Shown: positions 44,218-54,800, numbered from the stretch's first letter. The stretch is 64,000 nucleotides of DNA from Pseudomonas fragi (GCF_900105835.1 NZ_LT629783.1:310001-374000), one strand, 5' to 3'. Translations and numbers: made by a program. Notes: generated by a model from the letters alone, not told the origin.

Positions 44218-45342
44218 TTAGCGTGGATCACCCAGCCAGGGAATATCCTGGCGCTGATAACGGTGCGCGCGAAAGATCGCGTTGTTTTCACCCGGCAGAT
44301 AGGCTCTGGCTGCTGCATCGGGGTACGCGGCGAAGTAGGGGTTGATATATTCCCAGACCACGTCTCCCGTCGCGGTGATTTCAAACAGACGGCCAAAATT
44401 GGCTTCAGTCGCCAGCGTATTGCCGTTGTGCAGGCGTTGCGCGCCGCCCATGAACGGGGTGAAAAAGGCATAGCCCGGGGTATCGGCGTACTGCCACACG
44501 ATCTGCTGGCTCAGTGGTTCTATTTCCACAATTCGCGAGTGCGGCATGCTACTGTGCGGGCGAGAGATGCCGTTGTCGAAGACCAGCACATTGCCATTTT
44601 CCAGCTCGCTCGGGCAGTGCTGTTGCGCAACCAGGTCATGGCCCAGGCGCCACAATACTGCACCGTTGTCGCGGGAAACGGCAATCACCGACGAAACGCT
44701 GCGCAAGCTGAGGATGACCTTGCCATCGCGGCCGGGCGAAACGGCGTTGGTCATGGGCCAGTGATAGCGTTCGAACGCATCATGCAGCGGGTAGTCTTCA
44801 GGGCGCAGATGTTCCCAACTGCGCCACTCCCACACCACATGCCCCTGGCGGTCGACTTCCTTGACCACATCCCCATAAATAACCCCGCCCGGCGCCTCGC
44901 TGCCAGGAATACCGCCCACTACGCGACTGGCCAGCTCCGGGCTCAATGGCGCGACAGTGGTGTAGAGCAGGTGGCCGTTGTCCAGCCATTGCGCATCGTG
45001 ATGGTGCAACAGGTCAGTGTGCTCCCAGACCACTTCGCCGTCAGGGGTGACCTCGCTGAAGGCCCCGCCATGCCAGACCGACCAGCCCGGGAACAGATCA
45101 GGGGATTCAGGGTGGTTGCCGTTGTAGCCCAGGTTGCCGTTGCGCAGTATCACCGCGTCGCGGCCGGGGCGTTGGGGCAGCTTCCAGCGGTGGACAATTT
45201 CGCCGTCCAGGTCGATCAGCAATACATTGCCATCGGCCGTTTGCGGGGCGAACAGCGTGTAGCCACCGGCGCTGCGGGAATGATCGACGCCGATCAGGCC
45301 GGTCTTCTGGCGTTTGAGGGTGGTGCTGTGCAGTTTTGACAT
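44218..45342 (-). CDS. Arylsulfotransferase-like (ASST) beta-propeller protein, no signal peptide
   Basis: 374 residues from MSKLHSTTLKRQKTGLIGVD, with a GGGAGT site upstream. Repeated propeller blades (GEVVWEHTDLLHHHDAQWLDNGHLLYT, HVVWEWRSWEHL, QQIVWQYADTPG, GDVVWEYINPYF) match the arylsulfotransferase/quinoprotein-like group. Known ASST enzymes are periplasmic, but no export signal is seen here, so this copy may be cytoplasmic with another activity. It is divergent from the GlxA-type regulator. Confidence 0.8.
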   Translation of the reverse strand: MSKLHSTTLKRQKTGLIGVDHSRSAGGYTLFAPQTADGNVLLIDLDGEIVHRWKLPQRPGRDAVILRNGNLGYNGNHPESPDLFPGWSVWHGGAFSEVTPDGEVVWEHTDLLHHHDAQWLDNGHLLYTTVAPLSPELASRVVGGIPGSEAPGGVIYGDVVKEVDRQGHVVWEWRSWEHLRPEDYPLHDAFERYHWPMTNAVSPGRDGKVILSLRSVSSVIAVSRDNGAVLWRLGHDLVAQQHCPSELENGNVLVFDNGISRPHSSMPHSRIVEIEPLSQQIVWQYADTPGYAFFTPFMGGAQRLHNGNTLATEANFGRLFEITATGDVVWEYINPYFAAYPDAAARAYLPGENNAIFRAHRYQRQDIPWLGDPR

Positions 45343-45422
45343 GGTGTGACTCCCGCAAGGTTCCACTGGCATTGTGAGCAGTAGGGGAGCATTGTCGGGC
45401 GCCCCTGTGTGTGGAATCGAGT

Positions 45423-46481
45423 ATGTCGAGGCAAACCGTGGCGCTCCATGCCAAACACCCCTCTTTTGCTGCCATGCCGCGCACGGTGGTGGTGCTGGCG
45501 TTCGATGAGCTGTTGCTGCTCAACGCGGCGGGACCGCTGGAGGTGTTCGCCGCCATACCCCGACTGTTGGGTGGCGCTTTTGCCAGTCATCCGCCTTATC
45601 GGCTGGTGCTTGTATCACCGGCAGGAGGCCAGATCACGTCGGTTTCCGGGATCAGCGTCAATACACTGTCCCTGGAGCAGCTCGACCGCCAGGCGCCAGT
45701 GATCGACACCCTGATAGTGGCTGGCGGGCCGGGTGTGTCAGCACTTGAAGCCAGCGCGCATGTCTGCAGCTGGTTACGCAGCCGCGCCGCGCATATACGC
45801 AGGCTGTGCTCCATAGGTACAGGCACCTTCGCCCTGGCCGCAGCCGGCCTGCTCGATGGGCGCAAGGTGGTGACCCACTGGAAATTTGCCGAACAACTGC
45901 AAGCCCGCTACCCGGCGCTGCAGTGCCAGAGTGAAGGGTTGTACCTGCACGACGCCAACCTCTGGACATGTGCGGGGGCCGCTGCCGGTATTGACCTGGC
46001 GCTGGGGCTGGTGGAGCAGGATCTCGGCGCCCATGCCGCCCTGGAGCTGGCGCGCTATTTCACCGTTTTCCTCTGGCGTTCGGCCAAACAGCCCCAGCTC
46101 AGTGCGTCGCTCAATGCCCAGTCCCGGGCCCTGCGGACCGACCCGGACGTGCGTCTGGTGCGCCTGCATGGGTGGATTGCGGCCAACCTGCAAAGCGATC
46201 TGCGGGTGGAGAAACTGGCGGAGCAATTTGGCATGAGCCCGCGCCATTTTGCCCGTGCCTATGTGGCCACTACCGGCCATACCCCCGCCCAGGCAGTAGA
46301 GTTGTTGCGCCTTGATGCCGCCTGTCAGTTGCTGAAAACCACGAGCGAGCCGATCAAGCGGATTGCCGAAACTGCAGGGTTTGGTCGGGAGGAGCGCATG
46401 CGGCGCGTGTTTCACAAGCAGTTGGGCATCAGCCCGCACGCCTACCGAAACCAGAACCCATGCGCTGTGCTGCAAGACTGA
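45423..46481 (+). CDS. GlxA-type AraC family regulator with DJ-1/PfpI domain
   Basis: 352 residues. N-terminal DJ-1/PfpI-like domain (~15-200) with CSIGTGTFALAAAGLLDGRK, then an AraC DNA-binding domain (~250-350: VEKLAEQFGMSPRHFARAYV, KRIAETAGFGREERMRRVF). GlxA-family regulators respond to amines, betaines or amino acids in Pseudomonas; this ligand is unknown. The start at 45423 is preferred over a GTG at 45411. The divergent ASST-like gene is the likely target. Confidence 0.9.
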   Translation: MSRQTVALHAKHPSFAAMPRTVVVLAFDELLLLNAAGPLEVFAAIPRLLGGAFASHPPYRLVLVSPAGGQITSVSGISVNTLSLEQLDRQAPVIDTLIVAGGPGVSALEASAHVCSWLRSRAAHIRRLCSIGTGTFALAAAGLLDGRKVVTHWKFAEQLQARYPALQCQSEGLYLHDANLWTCAGAAAGIDLALGLVEQDLGAHAALELARYFTVFLWRSAKQPQLSASLNAQSRALRTDPDVRLVRLHGWIAANLQSDLRVEKLAEQFGMSPRHFARAYVATTGHTPAQAVELLRLDAACQLLKTTSEPIKRIAETAGFGREERMRRVFHKQLGISPHAYRNQNPCAVLQD

Positions 46482-46483
46482 TC

Positions 46484-47413
46484 TCAGGGCTGCACGGATA
46501 CTGGGCCTGACGCCTGGCCAACGCCCTTGTGATGGGCCAGCACCCTATTGATCAAGGCCCGGGTCACCTTGGGCAGTGCCTGCAGGTCACGCACCAGAAT
46601 GCTGCGTTCGCGCACCCGCCAGGGCTCGTCCAGTTCGATCACCGACAGGCCCATGGTCTGTTGATGGCGATGGGCCGAAGACTCCGGCAGGATGGCAATG
46701 CCCACCCCGGCTTCGACCATGCGGCACATGGCCTCGAAGCTGTAGACCTTGATGCGCATGTTCAGGGTCTTGCCGTGCAGGGCGACCTGTTCATGCAAAA
46801 AGCGCAGCAGGGTCGTGCCTTCGTGCAGGCCGATATGGGGATAGGCCAGGGTGTCAGCCAGTTTGATCGACTTGCAGCGGGCCAGGGGGTGATCGAGGGG
46901 AGTGACCAGGATCAACTGGTCGGTACTGAAGTGGATGACCTGCAGGCTGTCGGCTTCGACCGGGCCGGCAATGATGCCCATATCCGTTGAGCCATCCATG
47001 ACCCCGCGGACGATATCGCGGCTCAGGCGCTCTTGCAGGTCCACTGTGACACCGGGGCGTTCGGCCAGGAAACCGGCCAGGATTTCCGGCAAGAATTCGC
47101 TGGCCGCCGTGGTGTTGGCGAAGATCTTGATATGCCCGGACGCCTCGGTGTCGTACTCGGTGAACTCGCTTTTCATGTAGTCCACCTGGCGCATGATCAC
47201 CCGTGCATGCTGCAGAAACAGCTCACCGGCAGGGGTCAGTTCAACGCCGCGGCTGTCGCGGTAGAGCAGGCGGCTGGCGAGGTTTTCTTCCAGGCTCTTG
47301 ATCCGCGCACTGGCCGCTGCCGGTGAGATAAACGCTTTGCGCGCACCCTGGGTGAGGCTGGGGGATTCGGCGATATGAATAAACAGGCGCAGGTCGACAA
47401 GATCAAAATGCAT
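46484..47413 (-). CDS. itcR: LysR regulator of itaconate catabolism (ItcR-like)
   Basis: 309 residues. Winged helix ~1-60 (SLTQGARKAFISPAAASARI), effector-binding domain ~90-300. Position divergent from the hydratase-led operon matches PA0877, the itaconate-responsive regulator of P. aeruginosa. A perfect T-N11-A dyad lies 19-45 bp upstream of its ATG, placed for both autorepression and activation of the operon. Confidence 0.85.
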   Translation of the reverse strand: MHFDLVDLRLFIHIAESPSLTQGARKAFISPAAASARIKSLEENLASRLLYRDSRGVELTPAGELFLQHARVIMRQVDYMKSEFTEYDTEASGHIKIFANTTAASEFLPEILAGFLAERPGVTVDLQERLSRDIVRGVMDGSTDMGIIAGPVEADSLQVIHFSTDQLILVTPLDHPLARCKSIKLADTLAYPHIGLHEGTTLLRFLHEQVALHGKTLNMRIKVYSFEAMCRMVEAGVGIAILPESSAHRHQQTMGLSVIELDEPWRVRERSILVRDLQALPKVTRALINRVLAHHKGVGQASGPVSVQP

Positions 47414-47431
47414 ATTGGATTTCCACTGGTT

Positions 47432-47458
47432 GGGGCGTTAACCAAAACCGAACGCCCC
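47432..47458. promoter_or_regulatory. LysR-type operator between itcR and the itaconate operon
   Basis: GGGGCGTT (47432-47439), 11 bases, AACGCCCC (47451-47458): perfect 8-bp arms giving exactly T-N11-A, the LysR box form. It is 79 bp upstream of the hydratase start. Confidence 0.8.
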
Positions 47459-47536
47459 CTTACCGAATCGCAGATTCACAGATCGCCCGGCTTTTGGCAA
47501 TCATGGCCAAAATAACAAGCCACGGGGCAATCACCG

Positions 47537-48364
47537 ATGAGCGATAACGCACTTAGCGACTGGATCGGCCGCACTGAAGAAATCCATGACCATCTGAGCC
47601 AGAATCTGGTCACCCGTATCGCCGCCACTTTTGGCGAGAAGGTGCCGCAGGCCGGGGAGCCTTTGCCGGCGTTGTGGCAGTGGTGTTTTTTTCAGCCCGC
47701 AATTGCGCAGGATGGCCTGGGCGCTGACGGGCATCCGGCCCGGGGCGTTTTTTTGCCACCCGCCGATAACCGCAACCGCATGTGGGCAGGCGGGCGTGTC
47801 GAGTTTTACTCGCCACTCAGGGTGGACGCCCGGGCGACACGTATTTCCACGATTCTCGATGTGCGGGAAAAGCTCGGTAAAACCGGCTCGTTGCTGTTCG
47901 TCACCGTCCAGCATGACTATCTGCAGGACGGCCAGCTGGCTATTCGCGAAGAGCAGGACATCGTCTACCGCGAACCCACGCCGCCCAAGCTGGCAGGTGG
48001 CGAGCCCATGCCCACGGGCATCTGGCAGGAGTCGATCACCCCCAGCCCGACCTTGCTGTTCCGCTATTCGGCCGTGACCTTCAATGGCCACCGCATCCAC
48101 TACGACTGGCCCTATGCGACCGACACCGAAGGCTATCCGGGCCTGGTGGTACACGGGCCGCTGATGGCCACCCTGAGCCTGCGCGCTTTCTGCCGCGCCA
48201 ATCCCCAGGCCCAGGTGCGGCGCTTTGCCTATCGCGGCGTGCGGCCACTGATTGCGCCCCATCCTTTTGTGGTGCGCGGGCGTGTCGTGGCGGCGGGCAA
48301 GGCCGAGCTGTGGGTGGGCAATTCAGAGGGCATCGCCCAGCAGGGCGAAGTGAGCTTCGACTAA
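47537..48364 (+). CDS. ich: Itaconyl-CoA hydratase (MaoC-like)
   Basis: 275 residues; a MaoC/HTD2-like hot-dog protein with the hydratase segment GHRIHYDWPYATDTEGYPGL followed by VVHGPLMATLSLRAF. By synteny with PA0878 it should add water to itaconyl-CoA to give (S)-citramalyl-CoA. It is the first gene of the operon. The family also includes mesaconyl-C4-CoA hydratase, so substrate assignment rests on context. Confidence 0.87.
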   Translation: MSDNALSDWIGRTEEIHDHLSQNLVTRIAATFGEKVPQAGEPLPALWQWCFFQPAIAQDGLGADGHPARGVFLPPADNRNRMWAGGRVEFYSPLRVDARATRISTILDVREKLGKTGSLLFVTVQHDYLQDGQLAIREEQDIVYREPTPPKLAGGEPMPTGIWQESITPSPTLLFRYSAVTFNGHRIHYDWPYATDTEGYPGLVVHGPLMATLSLRAFCRANPQAQVRRFAYRGVRPLIAPHPFVVRGRVVAAGKAELWVGNSEGIAQQGEVSFD

Positions 48365-48385
48365 TAACTCCAATAAGGATCTGTA

Positions 48386-49549
48386 ATGAATCCGTATCTG
48401 AACGAAGACTACAACGCCATTCGCGAGGGTGTGCGCGCCCTGTGTGCGGAGTTTCCGGCCGAGTACTGGCGCCGGATTGACGAAGCCAAGGGCTTCCCTG
48501 AGGCCTTTGTGACCGCCATGACCGAGGCCGGCTGGTTGTCGGCGATGATCCCGGAGCAATACGGCGGTTCGGGCCTGGGCCTGGCCGAGGCCTCGGTGAT
48601 TCTGGAGGAAGTGAACCACTGTGGCGGCAACTCCGGCACCGTGCATGGGCAGATGTACAACATGTTCACTTTGCTGCGTCATGGCAGCGAAGCACAAAAA
48701 AGCTACTACCTGCCCCGGCTGGCCAGCGGTGAGCTGCGTTTGCAGTCGATGGGGGTGACCGAGCCGACTACGGGCACTGACACCACCAAAATCAAGACCA
48801 CCGCTGTGCGCCAGGGTGACAAGTATGTGATCAACGGCCAGAAAGTGTGGATCTCGCGGGTGCAGCATTCCGACCTGATGATCCTGCTGGCCCGCACCAC
48901 GCCGTTGGCCGATGTGCAGAAAAAAGTCGACGGCATGTCGATCTTCCTGGTGGATTTTCGCGAAGCCATCGGTAATGGCCTGACCGTGCAGCCGATTGCC
49001 AATATGGTCAATCATGAGACCAACGAGCTGTTTTTCGACAACCTCGAAATCCCTGCCAGCAGCCTGATCGGCGAAGAGGGCAAAGGCTTTCGCTATATCC
49101 TCGACGGGCTCAATGCCGAACGTACGCTGATCGCCGCCGAATGCATCGGCGATGGCCGCTGGTTCAATGAAAAGTCCGCGCAGTACGCCCGTGATCGCGT
49201 GGTGTTTGGTCGCCCGATCGGGCAGAACCAGGGCGTACAGTTTCCTATTGCGCAAGCTCATATCGAGCTGGAGGCCGCCGACCTGATGCGCTGGCGCGCC
49301 TGTGAAGAGTATGACAGCGGCGGCAAGGCCGGAGCCGCAGCCAATATGGCCAAGTACCTGGCGGCCAAGGCCAGCTGGGAGGCCGCCAACGCCTGCCTGC
49401 AAACCCACGGCGGCTTCGGCTTTGCCAATGAATACGACGTCGAGCGCAAGTTCCGCGAGACCCGTCTGTATCAGGTGGCGCCCATTTCCACCAACCTGAT
49501 CCTGTCTTATGTGGCCGAGCATCTGCTTGAGTTGCCGCGTTCCTTCTAA
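48386..49549 (+). CDS. Acyl-CoA dehydrogenase of the itaconate locus
   Basis: 387 residues, FAD-dependent acyl-CoA dehydrogenase fold: VTEPTTGTDTTKIKTTA (FAD/substrate loop), FGRPIGQNQGVQFPIAQ, QTHGGFGFANEYDVERKFR. The Glu of ANEYDVER sits at the catalytic-base position. It corresponds to PA0879. It is not needed for the three-step itaconate route; it may handle methylsuccinyl-CoA or a related analogue. It starts 21 bp after ich. Confidence 0.9.
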   Translation: MNPYLNEDYNAIREGVRALCAEFPAEYWRRIDEAKGFPEAFVTAMTEAGWLSAMIPEQYGGSGLGLAEASVILEEVNHCGGNSGTVHGQMYNMFTLLRHGSEAQKSYYLPRLASGELRLQSMGVTEPTTGTDTTKIKTTAVRQGDKYVINGQKVWISRVQHSDLMILLARTTPLADVQKKVDGMSIFLVDFREAIGNGLTVQPIANMVNHETNELFFDNLEIPASSLIGEEGKGFRYILDGLNAERTLIAAECIGDGRWFNEKSAQYARDRVVFGRPIGQNQGVQFPIAQAHIELEAADLMRWRACEEYDSGGKAGAAANMAKYLAAKASWEAANACLQTHGGFGFANEYDVERKFRETRLYQVAPISTNLILSYVAEHLLELPRSF

Positions 49550-49586
49550 ACCGGTTCTGCCTGTCGACATTGATGGAGAAGGCTAC

Positions 49587-50957
49587 ATGAGTCAGCACAC
49601 ACAAGCGCTCTCCGGGTTCCTGGCCAGCCTGCATGACCAGCAGTTGCCCGAAGCGGTGATCAGCCGTACCGAAGATCTGTTTCTCGACTGGTTGGGCTCG
49701 GCCCTGGCCAGTCAGGGCGCACAGCCGATCCCGCTGTTCGAGCGCTACGCCGCGAAGATGGGCCCGGCCAGCGGCCCTGCCGGGATTCTGGTCAATGGTC
49801 AAACCACCTCGGCGTATTTTGCCGCGCTGGTCAATGGTGCCAGCTCCCATCTGGTGGAGCAGGACGACCTGCACAACAGCTCGGTGCTGCACCCGGCGAC
49901 GGTGGTGTTTCCAGCGGTGCTGGCGGCAGCACAGGACCTGGGCAAAACCGGCCGCGAGCTGATCCTCGCCGCTGTCGCCGGTTATGAGGCGGGCATTCGC
50001 ATTGGCGAATTTCTTGGCCGCTCGCATTACCGCATTTTTCACACCACGGCCACGGTCGGCACCCTGGCGGCCGCGGTGGCCGTTGGCAAACTGATGGATT
50101 TCAACCAGCAGCAGTTCACCCATTTACTGGGCAGCGCCGGTACCCAGGCGGCGGGCTTGTGGGAGTTTCTGCGTGACGCGGCAGACTCCAAGCAGCTGCA
50201 TACCGCCAAGGCCGCGGCCGATGGTTTGCTGGCGGCGTACATGACAGCCGAAGGGCTGACCGGGGCGAAGAATATCCTCGAAGGCGAGCAAGGCATGGCG
50301 GCTGGCATGTCCAGTGATGCCAACCCGGCTTGCCTGTCCGATCGCCTGGGCAGCCGCTGGGCGTTGACGGAAACTTCATTCAAGTTTCACGCCTCGTGCC
50401 GCCACACCCACCCGGCGGCCGATGCGCTGCTGGCATTGATGCAGCGCGAGGGCCTGGGTGCAGCAGACATTGCCAGCGTCACCACCCGGGTGCATCAGGG
50501 CGCCATCGATGTATTGGGTCGTGTAGAGGTGCCGCAGAGTGTGCACCAGGCCAAGTTCTCCATGGGCACCGTGTTGGGCCTGATCGCCGTTTATGGCAAG
50601 GCCGGGTTGCCCGAATTTCATCAGCATGCCCTGACCGATCCGCGCATCAGCGACTTTCGCGACAAGGTGCGCATGCAACTGGACGAGGAAGTCGACAGTG
50701 CCTATCCACAGCGCTGGCTGGGCCGGGTAACGGTGACCACGGTGCAGGGCACTACCTTGCACGGGAGCATCGACGAACCCAAGGGCGACCCGGGCAATAC
50801 CCTCAGCCGCGCCGAACTGGAAGACAAGTTTCGCCGCCTGCTGGCTTTCTCGGGGGCGCGCAGCAACGAGCAAGCGAGCGGGCTGGTCGAGCGGGTCTGG
50901 AACCTGCGCCATCTCGACAACTTGAGTGTGCTGACGCGCACCGGGAGCCCATCATGA
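49587..50957 (+). CDS. MmgE/PrpD family protein
   Basis: 456 residues from MSQHTQALSGFLASLHDQQL with a GGAGAAGG site upstream. It has the MmgE/PrpD fold (FLDWLGSALAS, GLWEFLRDAADSKQLHTAKA, ETSFKFHASCRHTHPAADAL). The family includes 2-methylcitrate dehydratase, iminodisuccinate epimerase and the mammalian itaconate-producing cis-aconitate decarboxylase IRG1/ACOD1. It matches PA0881. Its role in a catabolic operon is not established. The ATGA overlap ties it to the CoA-transferase gene. Confidence 0.9.
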   Translation: MSQHTQALSGFLASLHDQQLPEAVISRTEDLFLDWLGSALASQGAQPIPLFERYAAKMGPASGPAGILVNGQTTSAYFAALVNGASSHLVEQDDLHNSSVLHPATVVFPAVLAAAQDLGKTGRELILAAVAGYEAGIRIGEFLGRSHYRIFHTTATVGTLAAAVAVGKLMDFNQQQFTHLLGSAGTQAAGLWEFLRDAADSKQLHTAKAAADGLLAAYMTAEGLTGAKNILEGEQGMAAGMSSDANPACLSDRLGSRWALTETSFKFHASCRHTHPAADALLALMQREGLGAADIASVTTRVHQGAIDVLGRVEVPQSVHQAKFSMGTVLGLIAVYGKAGLPEFHQHALTDPRISDFRDKVRMQLDEEVDSAYPQRWLGRVTVTTVQGTTLHGSIDEPKGDPGNTLSRAELEDKFRRLLAFSGARSNEQASGLVERVWNLRHLDNLSVLTRTGSPS

Positions 50958-52159
50958 GCGCCACTGCACACAAACCGCGGCCACTGGACGGCATTACCGT
51001 GGTCAGTCTGGAACACGCCATTGCCGCGCCGTTTTGCACTCGCCAGCTGGCTGACCTGGGGGCGCGGGTGATCAAGATCGAACGCCCGGGTACCGGCGAT
51101 TTCGCCCGCGCCTATGACGAGCGGGTCAATGGCCTGGCTTCGCACTTTGTGTGGACCAACCGCTCCAAGGAAAGCCTGACCCTTGACGTCAAGCAGCAGG
51201 AGGCCGCGGCTGTGCTCGACAAGCTGCTGGCCAGCGCCGACGTACTGGTGCAGAACCTGGCGCCGGGGGCGACAGAGCGCATGGGGCTGTCTTTTGAAAC
51301 CCTGCACAAGCGCTTTCCACGCTTGATCGTCTGCGATATCTCCGGCTACGGCGAGGGCGGGCCTTATGAGCAGAAAAAAGCCTATGACCTGCTGATCCAG
51401 AGCGAAGGCGGTTTTCTGTCCGTGACCGGCGGGCCCGGGGAAAACGACATGGCCAAGGCCGGCTGCTCGATTGCCGATATCGCCGCCGGCATGTACGCCT
51501 ATACCGGCGTGCTCTCAGCCTTGCTGCTGCGGGACAAGACCGGCGAGGGCAGCCGTATCGATGTGTCGATGCTGGAAAGCCTGGTGGAGTGGATGAACTA
51601 CCCGCTGTATTACGCCTACGACGGTGCGGCGCCGCCTCCGCGAGCCGGCGCCGCCCACGCCACCATCTACCCCTATGGACCGTTCCCTGTCGGCGACGGC
51701 GGCACGGTGATGCTCGGCCTGCAGAACGAGCGCGAATGGCAGCAATTTTGCCACAAGGTGTTGCTGCAACCAGACCTGGCGAGTAACCCGAGCTTTAATG
51801 CCAATGCGCGGCGCTCCGAGAACCGCAGCGAGTTGCGGGCCATTATCGTGCAAGCCTTTGCCCGGATGAGCGCCGATGAGGTGATTGCCCGGCTCGACGG
51901 GGCAGCGATAGCCAATGCCCATGTCAACGATATGGCCGGTGTGTGGGCTCATCCGCAACTGGCTGCCCGCGCACGCTGGCGTGAGGTGGACAGCCCGGCG
52001 GGCAAGTTGCCAGCGCTTTTGCCACCGGGGCGCAACACGGCTTTCGAGCCACGTATGGATGCAGTGCCCGACCTGGGCGAGCACACCGACAGGCTGCTGG
52101 GTGAACTGGGTTATGGCGCGGATGCGATCCAGCGTTTGCATCAACAAGGAGCGGTTTAA
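50954..52159 (+). CDS. ict: Itaconate CoA-transferase (CaiB/BaiF family III)
   Basis: 401 residues. Family III CoA-transferase signatures: PLDGITVVSLEHAIAAPFCT, ADLGARVIKIERP, SKESLTLDVK, and the catalytic Asp region in KKAYDLLIQSEGGF. Matches PA0882, which transfers CoA from succinyl-CoA to itaconate. Starts inside the stop of the MmgE/PrpD gene; ends 16 bp before the lyase. Confidence 0.9.
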   Translation: MSATAHKPRPLDGITVVSLEHAIAAPFCTRQLADLGARVIKIERPGTGDFARAYDERVNGLASHFVWTNRSKESLTLDVKQQEAAAVLDKLLASADVLVQNLAPGATERMGLSFETLHKRFPRLIVCDISGYGEGGPYEQKKAYDLLIQSEGGFLSVTGGPGENDMAKAGCSIADIAAGMYAYTGVLSALLLRDKTGEGSRIDVSMLESLVEWMNYPLYYAYDGAAPPPRAGAAHATIYPYGPFPVGDGGTVMLGLQNEREWQQFCHKVLLQPDLASNPSFNANARRSENRSELRAIIVQAFARMSADEVIARLDGAAIANAHVNDMAGVWAHPQLAARARWREVDSPAGKLPALLPPGRNTAFEPRMDAVPDLGEHTDRLLGELGYGADAIQRLHQQGAV

Positions 52160-52175
52160 GGCATGGAGCACAGTG

Positions 52176-53003
52176 ATGGATAACCCCCCGATTCGTTCAG
52201 CGTTGTTTGTCCCGGCCACTCGTCCCGAGCGGATACCCAAGGCGCTGGAAAGCGCTGCCGATGCGGTGATCGTCGATCTGGAAGACGCCGTAGCCGAACC
52301 CCTCAAGGCCCAGGCGCGGGCCAATCTGGATGCCTTTCTTGATGCCAACCCCGAGGCCCGGGTACTGGTCCGCATCAATGCGCCACAGCACGAGCAGCAG
52401 GCGCTGGACCTTCAGTTATGCCGTCGCCAGCCCGGCGTGGTGGCGGTCTTGCTGCCCAAGGCCGAAAGCGCTGCACAGGTCGAACTGGCGACGGCATGCG
52501 GCAAGCCGGTGTGGCCGATCATCGAAAGCGCCAGGGGCCTGCTTGAATTGCCGGCCATTGCCGCAGCCCGCGGTGTTGAACGTTTGAGCTTCGGTGCGCT
52601 GGACCTGGGCCTGGATCTGGGCCTGGCCAGCGGCACCGAGGCTGCGCAGCGCATCCTTGATCAGGCGCGCTACGCCATTTTGCTGCACAGCATCCTGGCG
52701 CAACTGGCGCCGCCGCTGGATAGCGTGTTCGCGGACATCAAAAACATTGACGGCATGCGCCAAATGGCCGCCGATGCCCGGGACATGGGCTTTGGCGGCC
52801 TGCTGTGCATTCACCCGAGCCAGGTGGCATTGATTCACGGCGCCTATATGCCCCGCCCGGAAGAACTGGATTGGGCTCGCCGGGTGCTGGATGCCGTTGC
52901 ATCCGGGGGCGGGGTGTTTGTGGTCGACGGGCAGATGGTCGACGCCCCGGTGATCGGCCTTGCCCGGCGGGTATTGCGCCGGGCCGGTCTGGCGCCGGCC
53001 TGA
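52176..53003 (+). CDS. ccl: Citramalyl-CoA lyase (HpcH/HpaI, CitE-like)
   Basis: 275 residues. CitE-like TIM barrel: RSALFVPATRPERIPKAL, metal-binding VIVDLEDAVAEP, LVRINA, LLPKAESAAQV, WPIIESARGL, LCIHPSQVALIH. It matches PA0883 and would split (S)-citramalyl-CoA into acetyl-CoA and pyruvate. The ATG at 52176 has a GGAG site; an earlier frame opening overlaps ict and is not used. Confidence 0.9.
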   Translation: MDNPPIRSALFVPATRPERIPKALESAADAVIVDLEDAVAEPLKAQARANLDAFLDANPEARVLVRINAPQHEQQALDLQLCRRQPGVVAVLLPKAESAAQVELATACGKPVWPIIESARGLLELPAIAAARGVERLSFGALDLGLDLGLASGTEAAQRILDQARYAILLHSILAQLAPPLDSVFADIKNIDGMRQMAADARDMGFGGLLCIHPSQVALIHGAYMPRPEELDWARRVLDAVASGGGVFVVDGQMVDAPVIGLARRVLRRAGLAPA

Positions 53004-54074
<1,071 letters not shown>

Positions 54075-54161
54075 GCACCTTATTGTTGCTGGCGGCCCCG
54101 GGCGGTGCCGCCAGCGGTGCCTTTTGTCGCTTTGCGATCGCTCTTTCAAGGGAGATAACCC

Positions 54162-54800
54162 ATGCACGCAGCCGTTCGTGTCTGGAATCACGCGGAAGAA
54201 ATGCTGGTGGCGTTCCTGCTTGCAGGCATGACCCTGGTTACATTCGCGTATGTGGTATTCAACAACCTCTACGGGATTTTCTATTCATTGGGGGATTCGC
54301 TGCCGTTCGCCAATGAGGCCATGCTCGGCATCGGCGACAGCATTCTTTACGTCGCCCAGGAAATGACCTGGAGTGTGGCGCTGACCAAGGCCATGTTCGG
54401 CTGGCTGATTTTCGTCGGCCTGGCCTGGGGCGTGCGCATTGGCGCGCATATTGGCGTCGACTTGCTGGTGCGCCAGTTCAAGCCTGCCAACCAGCGGCGG
54501 GTGGCCTTGCTCGCCGTGGCCATTTGCCTGGGTTACTGCGTGCTGATGGCGTACTCCAGCGAGCAGTGGGTAGCCACCTTGTATGCGGTGGGCACCAGCG
54601 CTGAAGACCTGGTTCGCTTCGGTATCAAGCAATGGCAGATCGTAATGATCGTGCCGATCGGTTTTACCCTGATGTTCGTGCGTTTCCTGCAGATTTTTAT
54701 CCGCATCATCCAGGGCAAGCAGCAAGGCCTGGGCTTGCACAGTGAAGTGGATGACGCCGTCAAACTGGCGGAGAACGACCAGCAGGGGACTCCAAAATGA
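54162..54800 (+). CDS. dctQ: TRAP transporter small membrane subunit (DctQ)
   Basis: 212 residues, four membrane helices with a longer loop after the first (GIFYSLGDSLPFANEAML). It overlaps dctM by 4 bp. Partner of DctP and DctM. Confidence 0.93.
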   Translation: MHAAVRVWNHAEEMLVAFLLAGMTLVTFAYVVFNNLYGIFYSLGDSLPFANEAMLGIGDSILYVAQEMTWSVALTKAMFGWLIFVGLAWGVRIGAHIGVDLLVRQFKPANQRRVALLAVAICLGYCVLMAYSSEQWVATLYAVGTSAEDLVRFGIKQWQIVMIVPIGFTLMFVRFLQIFIRIIQGKQQGLGLHSEVDDAVKLAENDQQGTPK

